A stretch of DNA of 64,000 bases from Lysobacteraceae bacterium (GCA_003241895.1 QBLY01000008.1:55472-119471), one strand, 5' to 3'. Counted from the stretch's first letter, positions 10,228 to 19,639 are shown. The notes: a model not told the origin generated them from the letters alone. Numbers and translations: made by a program.

Positions 10228-11417
10228 TGAAGAAGCTTGCGATAGAGGTCGATGGGTCCGGGAAGCCGCCGCTGGGCATGGCGCCCGAAGTGTTCCTGCG
10301 CGACTACTGGCAGAAGCGCCCGCTGCTGGTGCGCAACGCCTTCCCCGGCTTCGTGTCACCGATCACCCCCGAGGACCTGGCCGGCCTGGCCTGCGAGGAG
10401 GCGGCGCTGTCGCGCGTGGTGCTGCACGACCGCAAGCGCGACCGCTGGGAGTTGCGCAACGGCCCGTTCGCCGAGGAATCCTTCCCCAAGCTGCCCAAGC
10501 GCGACTGGACCCTGCTGGTCCAGGACGTCGACAAGTGGGACATGGACGTGCGCGCCCTGCTGGCCGCGTTCCGCTTCCTGCCGGCGTGGCGGCTGGACGA
10601 CATCATGGTGAGCTTCGCCGCGCCGGGCGGGTCGGTGGGCGCGCACGTGGACCAGTACGACGTGTTCCTGCTGCAGGCCCACGGCCACCGCCAGTGGCAG
10701 GTCGACAGCCGGCCCGGCGCGCCTGTCGGCTTCCGCGACGACGTCGAGCTCAAGCTGCTGCGCGAATTCTCGCCCGACCACGACTGGGTGCTGGCCCCCG
10801 GCGACATGCTGTACCTGCCGCCCGGCGTGCCGCACCACGGCGTGGCCCAGGACGCATGCCTGACGTTCTCGTTCGGCATGCGGGCGCCGTCGCAGGCCGA
10901 GCTGCTGCTGGATTTCGCCGAGGAACTGGCGGCGTCCATCCCCGACGAAGCGCGCTACACCGACCCCGACCTGGCCCTGCCGGCCGATCCGGCGGAAATA
11001 GACGAGGCCGCCTTCGCCCGCGTCCGCGCCGCGCTGGCCAGCCTGCAGGCGCTGGACGAAACCACGATGCGCCGCTGGTTCGGCCGTTTCATCACCCAGT
11101 ACCGATCGGCGGGTGAACTGGCCAGGCCGCCGCGCGCGCCCACGCTGGAAACCGCCAGCCACACGCTGGCCAAGGGCGGCCGCCTGCTGCGGCACCCGCA
11201 TGCGCGCCACGCCTGGGCGCGCGAAGGCAAACGCGCCCGGCTGCATGCCAACGGCCTGGGATTTGCCATGGGCGTGGCCTCGGCCCGCCTGCTGGCCGGC
11301 GCCGATGCGCTGGACGCCGCGGCACTGGCGTCGCTGGACGCCGACGGCCGCACGGCCTTGCAGGCCCTGCTGGCACAGGGCCACTATCACCTCGAGAAAC
11401 CCAGCCGCCGCCGGTGA
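10227..11417 (+). CDS. roxA: Cupin (JmjC-like) ribosomal oxygenase, RoxA/YcfD type
   Basis: 396 aa. A 2-oxoglutarate/Fe(II) oxygenase expected to hydroxylate an arginine of ribosomal protein uL16. The iron ligands are visible as HVDQYD (H and D of the HxD motif) and the distal His in PPGVPHHGVA. The N-terminal FLRDYWQKRPLLVRNAFPGF segment is typical, and the C-terminal winged-helix dimerisation region is present. The only upstream ATG lies on the poly-A edge of the palindromic repeat with no clear ribosome binding site; an internal ATG at 10278 (MAPEVF) is an alternative start. Confidence 0.9.
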   Translation: MKKLAIEVDGSGKPPLGMAPEVFLRDYWQKRPLLVRNAFPGFVSPITPEDLAGLACEEAALSRVVLHDRKRDRWELRNGPFAEESFPKLPKRDWTLLVQDVDKWDMDVRALLAAFRFLPAWRLDDIMVSFAAPGGSVGAHVDQYDVFLLQAHGHRQWQVDSRPGAPVGFRDDVELKLLREFSPDHDWVLAPGDMLYLPPGVPHHGVAQDACLTFSFGMRAPSQAELLLDFAEELAASIPDEARYTDPDLALPADPAEIDEAAFARVRAALASLQALDETTMRRWFGRFITQYRSAGELARPPRAPTLETASHTLAKGGRLLRHPHARHAWAREGKRARLHANGLGFAMGVASARLLAGADALDAAALASLDADGRTALQALLAQGHYHLEKPSRRR

Positions 11418-11421
11418 AACC

Positions 11422-12381
11422 ATGATCCCCTCCGATTTCCGCGTCGACCCCGCCGACTACCACGCCGATTTCAAGGACCTGCGCCACGTGCGCGAGACCG
11501 TGTTCGTCGCCGAGCAGCAGGTGCCGATCGAGGAAGAGTGGGACGAGCTGGATCCAAAATGCCGGCACGTGATTGCCCGCGACCTGCAGGACCAGCCAAT
11601 CGGCACCGGCCGGCTGACGCCCGAACACAAGATCGGCCGCATGGCGGTGCTGAGCGAGTGGCGCGGCCGCGGCGTGGGCGACGCGCTGCTGGTGGCGCTG
11701 CTGGACCAGGCCCGTACGCTGGGCTGGACGCAGGTCAGCCTGAACGCACAGGTGAGCGCCGAGGGCTTCTACGCCCGCCACGGCTTCGAGCCCTTCGGCG
11801 GGCGTTTCATGGAAGCGGGCATCGAGCACCAGGCCATGCGCCGCACGCTTGAGCCCCTGTCCAACGAGGGCCGGGTCAGCGCCCGCCCCCGGGGGGCTTC
11901 GCAGCCGCTGCGCGATTTTAGCAGCCTGCACGAAGCCACCGCCGCCACCATCGCCCTGGTGCAGGCTGCCCGGCGCGAGATCCGGCTCTACAGCCGCGAC
12001 CTCGAGCCGGTGCTGTACGCCCAGCCCGAGGTGCTGGAGGCGTTCCGCCAGTACGCCATCGCCGGGCGCGGCGGCATCGTGCAGGTGATCCTGCAGGAGC
12101 CGGCTTCGGCCCAGGGCGCCATCCACCCCCTGCTCACCCTGGCCCAGCGCATGACCACGGTCTTCCAGTTCCGCACGCCGATCGAGCACCTGGACCTGCA
12201 GTACCCGTCCGCCTTCCTGGTCAACGACAGCGACGGCTACCTGTTCCGCGGCCTCGGTACGCGCTTCGACGGCGACTGGAGCCCGGCACTGCCGGCCCGC
12301 TCGCGGCAGTTTTTCGAGCATTTCGGCCGGGTATGGGAGCGGTCCCGACCCTGCACCGAACTGCGGGCGCTGGGAATCTGA
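11422..12381 (+). CDS. GNAT acetyltransferase fused to an uncharacterised C-terminal domain
   Basis: 319 aa. Residues 1-145 form a complete GNAT fold with the acetyl-CoA loop LSEWRGRGVGDALL and the YARHGFEPFG turn. After a short linker, residues 165-319 form a second domain (EIRLYSRDLEPVLY, YPSAFLVNDSDGYLFRGL) that recurs in Xanthomonadales and pseudomonads but has no known function. The substrate is unknown. It lies 4 bases after roxA, suggesting co-transcription. Confidence 0.85.
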   Translation: MIPSDFRVDPADYHADFKDLRHVRETVFVAEQQVPIEEEWDELDPKCRHVIARDLQDQPIGTGRLTPEHKIGRMAVLSEWRGRGVGDALLVALLDQARTLGWTQVSLNAQVSAEGFYARHGFEPFGGRFMEAGIEHQAMRRTLEPLSNEGRVSARPRGASQPLRDFSSLHEATAATIALVQAARREIRLYSRDLEPVLYAQPEVLEAFRQYAIAGRGGIVQVILQEPASAQGAIHPLLTLAQRMTTVFQFRTPIEHLDLQYPSAFLVNDSDGYLFRGLGTRFDGDWSPALPARSRQFFEHFGRVWERSRPCTELRALGI

Positions 12382-12436
12382 CTGCCCGCCGACCCGAAGC
12401 CAGCGCGTCGGGTTCTAAAAGACCGACCGTGCCGGC

Positions 12437-12442
12437 TATAAT
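12437..12442 (+). promoter_or_regulatory. -10 box of the sucA-sucB-lpd operon
   Basis: A perfect TATAAT with no good -35 partner (the best is TTCTAA, 18 bases upstream). It lies about 88 bases upstream of the favoured GTG start of sucA and only about 21 bases upstream of the alternative ATG. Confidence 0.6.
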
Positions 12443-12529
12443 CAGCGGCCTCGTCGCCGCGCCTTGGCGACAGCCCTACATCCCAATCCATCAATCACTT
12501 ACGGCCCTGCAGTGGGCCAGGCCAGGGTC

Positions 12530-15355
12530 GTGGACAGTCTGATCAAGCAGTTCAAGCAGACCTCTCAGCTTGCCGGCGGCAACGCCGCCTTCATCGAAGA
12601 CCTGTACGAGCAGTACCTGGTCGATGCCGACAGCGTGTCCCCGGCCTGGAAGACCTACTTCGACGGCTTCAAGGGCCGCGAAGCCGGCGACGTGCCGCAC
12701 TCGGCCGTCATGGCCAGCGTGCAGGCCGCCGCCAAGGCGGGCGCAAAGTCCGGTTCGATGGACGACGAAGCCGCCCGCAAGCAGTCGGCCGTAGGCAAGA
12801 TGGTCACCGCCTACCGCTCGCGCGGCCACCTGCGTGCCGACCTCGACCCGCTGGGCATGATGGCCAAGCAGGACGCGCCCGACCTCGACCTGCCCTTCCA
12901 CGGCCTGGGCGAAGCCGACCTCGACCAGGAATACACGATCGACACGTGGTTCCCCGAGAGCAAGCTCAAGCTGCGTGACCTGCTTGCCAAGCTGCGTGCC
13001 TCCTACTCGGGCAGCATCGGCGCCGAGTTCATGCACATCTCCGACGCCCTGCAGCGGCGCTGGATGCAGCAGCGGCTGGAAGGCGCGGCTGGCAAGTACG
13101 GCTTCGGCGCCGACGAGCGCACGCGCCTGCTCGAGCGCCTCACGGCCGCCGAGGGGCTGGAGCGCTACCTGCACACCGCCTTCGTCGGCCAGAAGCGTTT
13201 CTCGCTGGAAGGCGGCGACTCGCTGATCCCGCTGATGGACACGTTGATCCGCCGCGGCGGCAGCGACGGCATCAGGGACGTCGTGATCGGCATGGCCCAC
13301 CGCGGCCGCCTGAACGTTCTCATCAACACGATGGGCAAGCCGCCGCACAAGCTGTTCGACGAGTTCCGCGGCCAGTTCGAGCACAACGACGACCCGGCGC
13401 ACTCGGGCGACGTGAAGTACCACATGGGCTATTCGTCCGACGTGGCCACGCCCGGCGGCCCGGTCCACCTGGCGCTGGCGTTCAACCCGTCGCACCTGGA
13501 GATCGTCGACCCGGTGGTGGTCGGCTCGGTGCGAGCGCGCCAGATGCGCCGCGGGGACGGCAAGCGCCAGCAGGTGATGCCGGTGCTGATCCATGGCGAC
13601 GCGGCGTTCGCCGGCCAGGGCGTGATCATGGAGCTGTTCCAGATGTCGCAGGCCCGCGGTTTCGAGGTCGGCGGCACGGTGCACGTGGTGATCAACAACC
13701 AGGTCGGCTTCACCATCAGCCGCCAGGACGACGCCCGCTCCACCTTCTACTGCACCGATCCGGCCAAGATCATCGGCGCCCCGGTGCTGCACGTTAACGG
13801 CGACGACCCGGAGGCCGTGGCGTTCTGCGCGCAGCTGGCGTTCGATTTCCGCAAGGAATTCCAGCGCGACGTGGTGATCGACCTGGTGTGCTACCGCCGC
13901 CACGGCCACAACGAGGCCGACGAGCCGGCGGCCACCCAGCCGCTGATGTACAAGAACATCCGCGCCCGAAAAACCACGCGTGAACTGTACGCCGAGCGCC
14001 TGGCAGCCGACGGCGTCCTCGACGCGGCTGGCGCCAAGGCCCTGGTGGACGCCTACCGCGACAGCCTGGACAAGGGTGAGGTCGCCACCGAACTGGCCAA
14101 GGTCGGACCCGACCCGTTCGCCGTCGACTGGACGCCCTGGCTCAAGGGAAAGCTTTCCGATGCGGTGGACACCCGGGTTGCGCGCCCGGCGCTGGACGCG
14201 CTGGCCACCAACATCAACACCCTGCCCGCCACGCTGACCCTGCACCCGCGCGTGGCCAAGATCTACGAAGACCGCCGGAAAATGATGGCCGGTGAACTGG
14301 CCATGGATTGGGGCTTCGCCGAGAACCTGGCCTACGCCAGCCTGATCGCCGAAGGCTACAAGCTGCGCCTGGTCGGCCAGGACTCCGGTCGCGGCACCTT
14401 CTTCCATCGCCATGCGGTGCTGCATGACCAGGCGAAGGGCGAGGCCTACCTGCCGCTGCGCCAGCTGGCCGCCAACCCCGAACACGTGATGATCATCGAT
14501 TCCCTGCTCAGCGAGGAAGCGGTGATGGCGTTCGAATACGGCTACTCCACCGCCGAGCCGGGCACGCTCAACATCTGGGAAGGCCAGTTCGGCGACTTCG
14601 CCAACGGCGCCCAGGTGGTGATCGACCAGTTCATCACCTCGGGCGAATCCAAGTGGGACCGCCTGTGTGGCCTGGTGCTGTTCCTGCCGCATGGCTACGA
14701 GGGCCAGGGCCCCGAACACAGCTCGGCCCGCCTGGAGCGCTTCCTGCAGATGTGCGCGCTGGACAACATCCAGGTCTGCACGCCCACCACGCCCGCGCAG
14801 ATGTTCCACATGCTGCGCCGGCAGATGCTGCGCGACACCCGCAAGCCGCTGGTGGTGATGACGCCCAAGTCGATGCTGCGCAACAAGCTGTCGGTGTCCA
14901 AGCTCGACACCCTGACGGGCGGCGGCTTCCAGACGCTTATCCCGGACCGCATCACCAAGGACGCCAAGAAGGTGCGCCGCGTGGTGGTCTGCGGCGGCAA
15001 GGTCTACTACGACCTGGTCGAAGCGGTCGAAGCGAAGAAGATCACCGACGTCGCCGTCGTCCGCGTCGAGCAACTCTATCCCTTCCCCCGCCCCGAACTG
15101 GCGGCCGAACTCAAGCGGCTGTCCGGTGCCAGGGAAGTGGTGTGGTGCCAGGAAGAGCCCATGAACCAGGGCGCGTGGTACCAGATCCGCCACCACCTCG
15201 ACCATTGCCTCGGCAAGGGGCAGTCGCTGAGCTACACCGGGCGCGCGCGCTCGGCTTCGCCGGCCGCCGGCCACGCCAACACGCACACCGAAGAACAGGC
15301 CAAGTTGATCGAGGATGCCCTCGTCAACGCGCCCAACACCCAAACCGCCGAATAA
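12530..15355 (+). CDS. sucA: 2-oxoglutarate dehydrogenase E1 component
   Basis: 941 aa from the GTG at 12530 (E. coli 933 aa). Thiamine-diphosphate-dependent decarboxylase of the TCA-cycle complex. The N-terminal VDSLIKQFKQTSQLAGGNAA and DLYEQYLVD segments match the family start, which favours this GTG over an in-frame ATG at 12464 that adds 22 unrelated residues. The ThDP motif runs from GDAAFAGQGV to INNQVGF. The active-site HGHNEADEP segment and C-terminal domain are complete. First gene of the sucA-sucB-lpd operon. Confidence 0.95.
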   Translation: MDSLIKQFKQTSQLAGGNAAFIEDLYEQYLVDADSVSPAWKTYFDGFKGREAGDVPHSAVMASVQAAAKAGAKSGSMDDEAARKQSAVGKMVTAYRSRGHLRADLDPLGMMAKQDAPDLDLPFHGLGEADLDQEYTIDTWFPESKLKLRDLLAKLRASYSGSIGAEFMHISDALQRRWMQQRLEGAAGKYGFGADERTRLLERLTAAEGLERYLHTAFVGQKRFSLEGGDSLIPLMDTLIRRGGSDGIRDVVIGMAHRGRLNVLINTMGKPPHKLFDEFRGQFEHNDDPAHSGDVKYHMGYSSDVATPGGPVHLALAFNPSHLEIVDPVVVGSVRARQMRRGDGKRQQVMPVLIHGDAAFAGQGVIMELFQMSQARGFEVGGTVHVVINNQVGFTISRQDDARSTFYCTDPAKIIGAPVLHVNGDDPEAVAFCAQLAFDFRKEFQRDVVIDLVCYRRHGHNEADEPAATQPLMYKNIRARKTTRELYAERLAADGVLDAAGAKALVDAYRDSLDKGEVATELAKVGPDPFAVDWTPWLKGKLSDAVDTRVARPALDALATNINTLPATLTLHPRVAKIYEDRRKMMAGELAMDWGFAENLAYASLIAEGYKLRLVGQDSGRGTFFHRHAVLHDQAKGEAYLPLRQLAANPEHVMIIDSLLSEEAVMAFEYGYSTAEPGTLNIWEGQFGDFANGAQVVIDQFITSGESKWDRLCGLVLFLPHGYEGQGPEHSSARLERFLQMCALDNIQVCTPTTPAQMFHMLRRQMLRDTRKPLVVMTPKSMLRNKLSVSKLDTLTGGGFQTLIPDRITKDAKKVRRVVVCGGKVYYDLVEAVEAKKITDVAVVRVEQLYPFPRPELAAELKRLSGAREVVWCQEEPMNQGAWYQIRHHLDHCLGKGQSLSYTGRARSASPAAGHANTHTEEQAKLIEDALVNAPNTQTAE

Positions 15356-15382
15356 CCGCAGCCAAGCCACAGGACGTCGTCC

Positions 15383-16570
15383 ATGAGCATCGAAGTCAAA
15401 GTACCCGTCCTTCCGGAATCCGTTTCCGACGCCACCATCGCCACCTGGCACAAGAAGGCCGGCGACAGCGTGCGCCGCGACGAGAACCTGCTCGACCTGG
15501 AAACCGACAAGGTGGTGCTTGAAGTGCCGTCGCCGGTGGACGGCGTGCTCAAGGAGCTCAAGTTCCAGGCCGGTGACACCGTCACCAGCCAGCAGGTGAT
15601 CGCGATCATCGAGGAAGGCGCCGTCGCCGCCGAGCCCGCGAAGGCCGCCGCTCCCGCCGCCGCCAAGGCGCAAGCCCCGGCCAAGAGCGAGCCGTCCAAG
15701 GCGGCCGCGCCCGCCCCCGCCGCCAAGGCCGGCGCCAGCGAGCTGCCGCCCGGCGCCGCCGCCCACGCCGCGCGCAACGACGTCAATCCGGCCGACGTGG
15801 CCGGCACCGGCCGCGCTGGCCGCGTCACCAAGGAAGACGTGGTCAACCACATCAAGGTCGGCGGCGGTGCCCGCCCCGAGCAGCGCGTGCCGATGACCCG
15901 CATCCGCCTGCGCATCGCCGAACGCATGATGCTGTCCAAGAACTCCATCGCCATGCTGACCTCGTTCAACGAGGTCAACCTGTCCAAGGTGATGGCGATG
16001 CGCAAGGAGCTGGGCGAAGGCTTCGAGAAGTCGCACGGCATCAAGCTCGGCTTCATGAGCTTCTTCGCCAAGGCCGCCGCCAATTCGCTGCAGAAGTACC
16101 CGGCGGTCAACGCCTCGGTGGACGGCACCGACGTGATCTACCACGGCTACGCCGACATCTCCATCGCGGTGTCCACCGAGAAGGGCCTGGTGACGCCGGT
16201 GCTGCGCAACGTCGAGAACATGTCGTTCGCCGACATCGAAGGGTCCATCGCCGGATACGCCAAGGCGGCCCGCGAGGGCGGCCTGAAGCTCGAGGACCTG
16301 CAGGGCGGCACCTTCACCATCACCAACGGCGGCACCTTCGGTTCGCTGATGTCCACGCCCATCGTCAACCCGCCGCAGTCGGCCATCCTGGGCATGCACG
16401 CCATCAAGGAGCGCCCGATCGCCGACAACGGCCAGGTGGTGGTCGCGCCGATGATGTACATCGCGCTTTCCTACGACCACCGCGTCATCGACGGCAAGGA
16501 CGCGGTGCTGTTCCTGGTGGACATCAAGAACCAGCTCGAGAATCCGCACCGCATGCTGCTTGGCCTGTAA
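15383..16570 (+). CDS. sucB: Dihydrolipoyllysine succinyltransferase (E2 of OGDH)
   Basis: 395 aa. Core of the 2-oxoglutarate dehydrogenase complex. It has one lipoyl domain (lysine in ETDKVVLEV, about residue 43) and an Ala/Lys/Pro-rich swinging linker (85-125). A peripheral subunit-binding domain follows ([20 protein letters not shown]), then the catalytic domain ending in [16 protein letters not shown] with the catalytic His and Asp. It starts 27 bases after sucA and ends 14 bases before lpd. Confidence 0.96.
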   Translation: MSIEVKVPVLPESVSDATIATWHKKAGDSVRRDENLLDLETDKVVLEVPSPVDGVLKELKFQAGDTVTSQQVIAIIEEGAVAAEPAKAAAPAAAKAQAPAKSEPSKAAAPAPAAKAGASELPPGAAAHAARNDVNPADVAGTGRAGRVTKEDVVNHIKVGGGARPEQRVPMTRIRLRIAERMMLSKNSIAMLTSFNEVNLSKVMAMRKELGEGFEKSHGIKLGFMSFFAKAAANSLQKYPAVNASVDGTDVIYHGYADISIAVSTEKGLVTPVLRNVENMSFADIEGSIAGYAKAAREGGLKLEDLQGGTFTITNGGTFGSLMSTPIVNPPQSAILGMHAIKERPIADNGQVVVAPMMYIALSYDHRVIDGKDAVLFLVDIKNQLENPHRMLLGL

Positions 16571-16584
16571 GCAAGGAAACCACA

Positions 16585-18009
16585 ATGTCTGAGCAATACG
16601 ACGTCGTCGTCATCGGTGCCGGTCCCGCCGGCTACCACGCCGCCATCCGCGCCGCGCAGCTGGGCTTGAAGGTCGCCTGCATCGACGCCGGGCTGGGCAA
16701 GGACGGCAAGCCGGCCCTGGGCGGCACCTGCCTGCGCATCGGCTGCATCCCGTCCAAGGCGCTGCTCGACTCGTCGCGCCAGTACTGGAACCTGCAGCAC
16801 CAGTTTGCCGACCACGGCATCTCCACCACCGGCGCCAAGATGGACGTGGGCACGATGATTGGCCGCAAGGACAAGATCGTCAAGCAGTTCACCGGCGGCA
16901 TCGCGACGCTGTTCAAGGCCAACAAGATCACCGCCTATTACGGCTTCGGCCAGCTGCAGCCGGGCAAGGTGGTCAAGGTGAAGCAGCACGACGGCAGCGA
17001 AGTGGAGCTGGTGGGCACGAGCATCATCATCGCCGCAGGCTCGGATTCGATCGAGCTGCCGTTCGCCAAGTTCGACGGCAAGCACATCGTCGACAACGTC
17101 GGCGCGCTTGATTTCACCGAAGTGCCCAAGCGTTTTGGCGTGATCGGCGCGGGCGTGATCGGCCTTGAGCTGGGCAGCGTCTGGAAGCGCCTGGGCGCCG
17201 AAGTGACCATCCTCGAAGCGATGCCGCAGTTCCTGGCCGCCGTGGACGCCGAAGCCGCCAAGGTGGCGCTGAAGGAATTCAAGAAACAGGGCCTGGACAT
17301 CAAGCTGGGCGCGAAGGTGAGCAAGGCCGAAATCAAGAAGGACGGCGTGCACCTGACCTACAACGACGGCAAGGCCGACCAGTCGCTGATCGTGGACAAG
17401 CTGCTGGTCGCCGTGGGCCGCAAGGCCGCCATCAAGGGCCTGCTGGCCGACGGCACCGGCGTGAAGCTCAACGACCGCGGCCAGATCGAAGTGGACGAGC
17501 ACTGCCACACCGGCGTGGACGGCATCTGGGCCGTGGGCGACTGCGTGCGCGGGCCGATGCTGGCGCACAAGGGCTTCGAGGAAGGCATCGCCGTGGCGGA
17601 GCTGATCGCCGGGCTGCCGGGCCACGTGAACCTGGACACCATTCCCTGGGTCATCTACACCGAGCCGGAAATCGCCTGGGTGGGCAAGAACGAACAGGAG
17701 CTCACCGCCGAAGGCATTCCCTTCAAGACCGGCAGCTTCCCGTTCGCCGCCGTGGGCCGCGCCGTGGCCATGGGCGAGCCGGCCGGCTTCGTGAAGGTCA
17801 TCGCGCACGAAGAAACCGATCGTATCCTGGGCATGCACCTGGTGGGCGTGAACGTTTCCGAGCTGGTGCACGAAGGCGTGCTGGCCATGGAGTTCCACGG
17901 CTCGGCCGAGGACTTGGCGCGCATCTGCCACGCCCACCCGACGCTGTCGGAAGCCATCCACGACGCCGCCATGGCCGTGGACAAGCGCGCCATCCACAAG
18001 GCGAACTGA
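16585..18009 (+). CDS. lpd: Dihydrolipoyl dehydrogenase (E3)
   Basis: 474 aa flavoprotein that reoxidises the lipoyl groups of E2. Visible are the FAD site VVIGAGPAGYHAAIRA, the redox disulfide GGTCLRIGCIPSK, the NAD site GVIGAGVIGLELGSV, the second FAD motif GIWAVGDCV and the catalytic HAHPTLSEAIHDA. There is no extra lipoyl domain. It closes the operon and is followed by a strong hairpin. Confidence 0.96.
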   Translation: MSEQYDVVVIGAGPAGYHAAIRAAQLGLKVACIDAGLGKDGKPALGGTCLRIGCIPSKALLDSSRQYWNLQHQFADHGISTTGAKMDVGTMIGRKDKIVKQFTGGIATLFKANKITAYYGFGQLQPGKVVKVKQHDGSEVELVGTSIIIAAGSDSIELPFAKFDGKHIVDNVGALDFTEVPKRFGVIGAGVIGLELGSVWKRLGAEVTILEAMPQFLAAVDAEAAKVALKEFKKQGLDIKLGAKVSKAEIKKDGVHLTYNDGKADQSLIVDKLLVAVGRKAAIKGLLADGTGVKLNDRGQIEVDEHCHTGVDGIWAVGDCVRGPMLAHKGFEEGIAVAELIAGLPGHVNLDTIPWVIYTEPEIAWVGKNEQELTAEGIPFKTGSFPFAAVGRAVAMGEPAGFVKVIAHEETDRILGMHLVGVNVSELVHEGVLAMEFHGSAEDLARICHAHPTLSEAIHDAAMAVDKRAIHKAN

Positions 18010-18027
18010 TCCGATCCGGATTCACCC

Positions 18028-18060
18028 ACAAGAGGCGCCCCCGGGCGCCTCTTGTCGTTT
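18028..18060 (+). terminator. Terminator of the sucA-sucB-lpd operon
   Basis: A 13-bp perfect stem (ACAAGAGGCGCCC, 18028-18040, with 18043-18055) 18 bases after the lpd stop. Only a short T stretch (cgttt) follows, so efficiency may be moderate. Confidence 0.75.
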
Positions 18061-18072
18061 AAGGGACTGCCC

Positions 18073-19065
18073 ATGACCATTCCAGCAAGTTTTCCCGGCT
18101 TCCGCATCCACACCGACGGCGGCCACCGCGCCGGCATCGAGGCACTGGCGCTGGAACAGCTGTCGGCCGGCGAAGTGGTGGTCAAGGCGGCGTACTCGAG
18201 CGTCAACTTCAAGGACGCGCTGGCCGGCACTGGCCAGGGCCGGATCCTGCGCAAGCCCAGCCTGGTGGGCGGCATCGACGTGGCCGGCCACGTGGTGGCG
18301 TCCAGCGACCCGCGATTCAAGGAAGGCGACGCCGTGCTGTGCACCGGCAGCGGCCTGTCGGAAACCCGCGACGGCGGCTATTCGCAGTACGTGCGGCTTG
18401 AGGCGGACTGGACCATTGCGCTGCCCACCGGCCTGTCGCTGCGCGAAGCCATGGTGTTGGGCACGGCGGGCTTCACCGCCGGCCTGTCGCTGCTGCGCAT
18501 GGAGCACAACGGCCAATCGCCCGACCAGGGCCCGGTGGTCGTCACCGGCGCCACCGGCGGCGTGGGTACGCTGGCCATCGACATCCTGACGCGCGCCGGC
18601 TACGAGGCGCACGCAATCTCGGGCAAGGCCGGGCACGCCGACTTCCTGCGCGGCATCGGCGCGCGGGAAGTGTTCCCGCGCGACACGCTCGACAGCGCCA
18701 AGCGCCCGCTGGAAAACGCCCGCTGGGCCGGCGCCATCGACAATGTCGGCGACCCGGCGCTGGCCGCCCTCACCCGCGTCATCCAGCCCTACGGCAACAT
18801 CGCCAGCTGCGGCCTGGCGGGCGGCCCGGGGCTGTCCACCACGGTGATGCCTTTCATCATCCGGGGCGTGTCCCTGCTGGGCATCGCGTCGGCGGGCACG
18901 GCGCGCGGCCAGCGCGACCAGGTCTGGGAGCGCCTGGCCGGGCCCTGGAAGCCCGCCCACCTGGACGCCATCTGCACCCGCGAAACGTCGCTGCAGGGCC
19001 TTCCTGAGGTTTTTCCTGCCATGATGGCCGGACAATCTTTCGGACGAACGGTTGTCCGATTCTGA
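18073..19065 (+). CDS. AcuI/YhdH-type NADPH-dependent quinone/acrylyl-CoA reductase
   Basis: 330 aa, zinc-free medium-chain dehydrogenase/reductase. YhdH/AcuI enzymes reduce acrylyl-CoA to propionyl-CoA with NADPH. The N-terminal YSSVNFKDALAGTGQGRILRKP segment, GGIDVAGHV and the nucleotide-binding VVTGATGGVGTLAIDIL motif are typical, as is the C-terminal FGRTVVRF. The ATG at 18073 is preferred to one at 18052, which lies inside the preceding terminator. The substrate is inferred from the family. Confidence 0.88.
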   Translation: MTIPASFPGFRIHTDGGHRAGIEALALEQLSAGEVVVKAAYSSVNFKDALAGTGQGRILRKPSLVGGIDVAGHVVASSDPRFKEGDAVLCTGSGLSETRDGGYSQYVRLEADWTIALPTGLSLREAMVLGTAGFTAGLSLLRMEHNGQSPDQGPVVVTGATGGVGTLAIDILTRAGYEAHAISGKAGHADFLRGIGAREVFPRDTLDSAKRPLENARWAGAIDNVGDPALAALTRVIQPYGNIASCGLAGGPGLSTTVMPFIIRGVSLLGIASAGTARGQRDQVWERLAGPWKPAHLDAICTRETSLQGLPEVFPAMMAGQSFGRTVVRF

Positions 19066-19071
19066 CCCCGG

Positions 19072-19102
19072 TTGCACCTTGCCCTCCCCCCCGGCATACA
19101 AT
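19072..19102 (+). promoter_or_regulatory. Probable promoter of the PilH-like gene
   Basis: TTGCAC (19072-19077) and TACAAT (19097-19102) are separated by 19 bases, slightly long. A GGAGG ribosome binding site follows at 19115-19119, ahead of the ATG at 19127. Confidence 0.5.
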
Positions 19103-19126
19103 CACCTACCTGTTGGAGGCCCATTC

Positions 19127-19495
19127 ATGGCACGCATCCTGATTGTTGATGATTCCCCGTCCCAGCTCATGGGCATGAAGCGCATCGTCGAAAAGCTGGG
19201 GCACGAAGCCCTGACCGCCGAAGACGGTGCCGCCGGTGTCGAGGCAGCGAAGGCCAGCAAGCCCGACCTGATCCTGATGGACGTGGTGATGCCCAACCTC
19301 AACGGGTTCCAGGCCACGCGCGCCATCTCCAAGGACGCCACCACGTCGCACATCCCGATCGTGCTGGTAACCACCAAGGACCAGGAAACCGACAAGGTCT
19401 GGGGCATGCGCCAGGGCGCGAAGGCCTACATCACCAAGCCGTTCAACGAAACGCAGCTGGTCGAAGTCATCAACGGTCTGCTTGGCGCCGGCTGA
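19127..19495 (+). CDS. pilH: Single-domain response regulator, PilH-like
   Basis: 122 aa, a lone CheY-like receiver. The acidic pocket is Asp8/Asp9, the phosphoacceptor is Asp52 (LILMDVVMPN), with Thr in LVTTKD and Lys104 in YITKPF. The sequence MARILIVDDSPSQLMGMKRIVEKLGHE and the WGMRQGAKAY stretch resemble PilH of the type IV pilus (Pil-Chp) chemosensory system in xanthomonads. No pilG, pilI, pilJ or chpA is adjacent in this window, so it may be an orphan copy. Confidence 0.82.
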   Translation: MARILIVDDSPSQLMGMKRIVEKLGHEALTAEDGAAGVEAAKASKPDLILMDVVMPNLNGFQATRAISKDATTSHIPIVLVTTKDQETDKVWGMRQGAKAYITKPFNETQLVEVINGLLGAG

Positions 19496-19506
19496 TTCGG
19501 CTCGGC

Positions 19507-19639
19507 TTTTTTTGCCACGGATCAAAGCGGATGAACGCGGATCCACAAGCGCAGTGAAATCAGAAGGGGTCCCGGTAAAACCGGGACCCCTTTCATTTGG
19601 GTTGCTTCAATCCGTTTTCATCCGATCTGATCCGTGGCC
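19507..19639. repeat. Palindromic CGGAT-box element, copy 2
   Basis: A 133-bp inverted repeat between the convergent stops of the PilH-like and cbpA-like genes. CGGAT boxes lie at 19518, 19528 and 19538. ATCCG boxes lie at 19610, 19620 and 19630, again at exact 10-bp pitch. The outer arm is TTTTTTTGCCACGGATCA on the left and TGATCCGTGGCC on the right. The boxes are conserved relative to copy 1 while the 5-base spacers differ. A terminator hairpin is nested in the centre. Confidence 0.85.
19564..19593. terminator. Bidirectional intrinsic terminator nested in repeat copy 2
   Basis: A perfect 13-bp stem (AAGGGGTCCCGGT with ACCGGGACCCCTT) and an AAA loop, flanked by A residues on the left and TTTC on the right. 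It lies between two convergent genes and can serve both. Confidence 0.85.

Noticed and set aside
12491..16585. 1364-codon open frame antisense to sucA and sucB
   Set aside because: His/Arg/Val-rich shadow of the OGDH genes with no recognisable motif or ribosome binding site.
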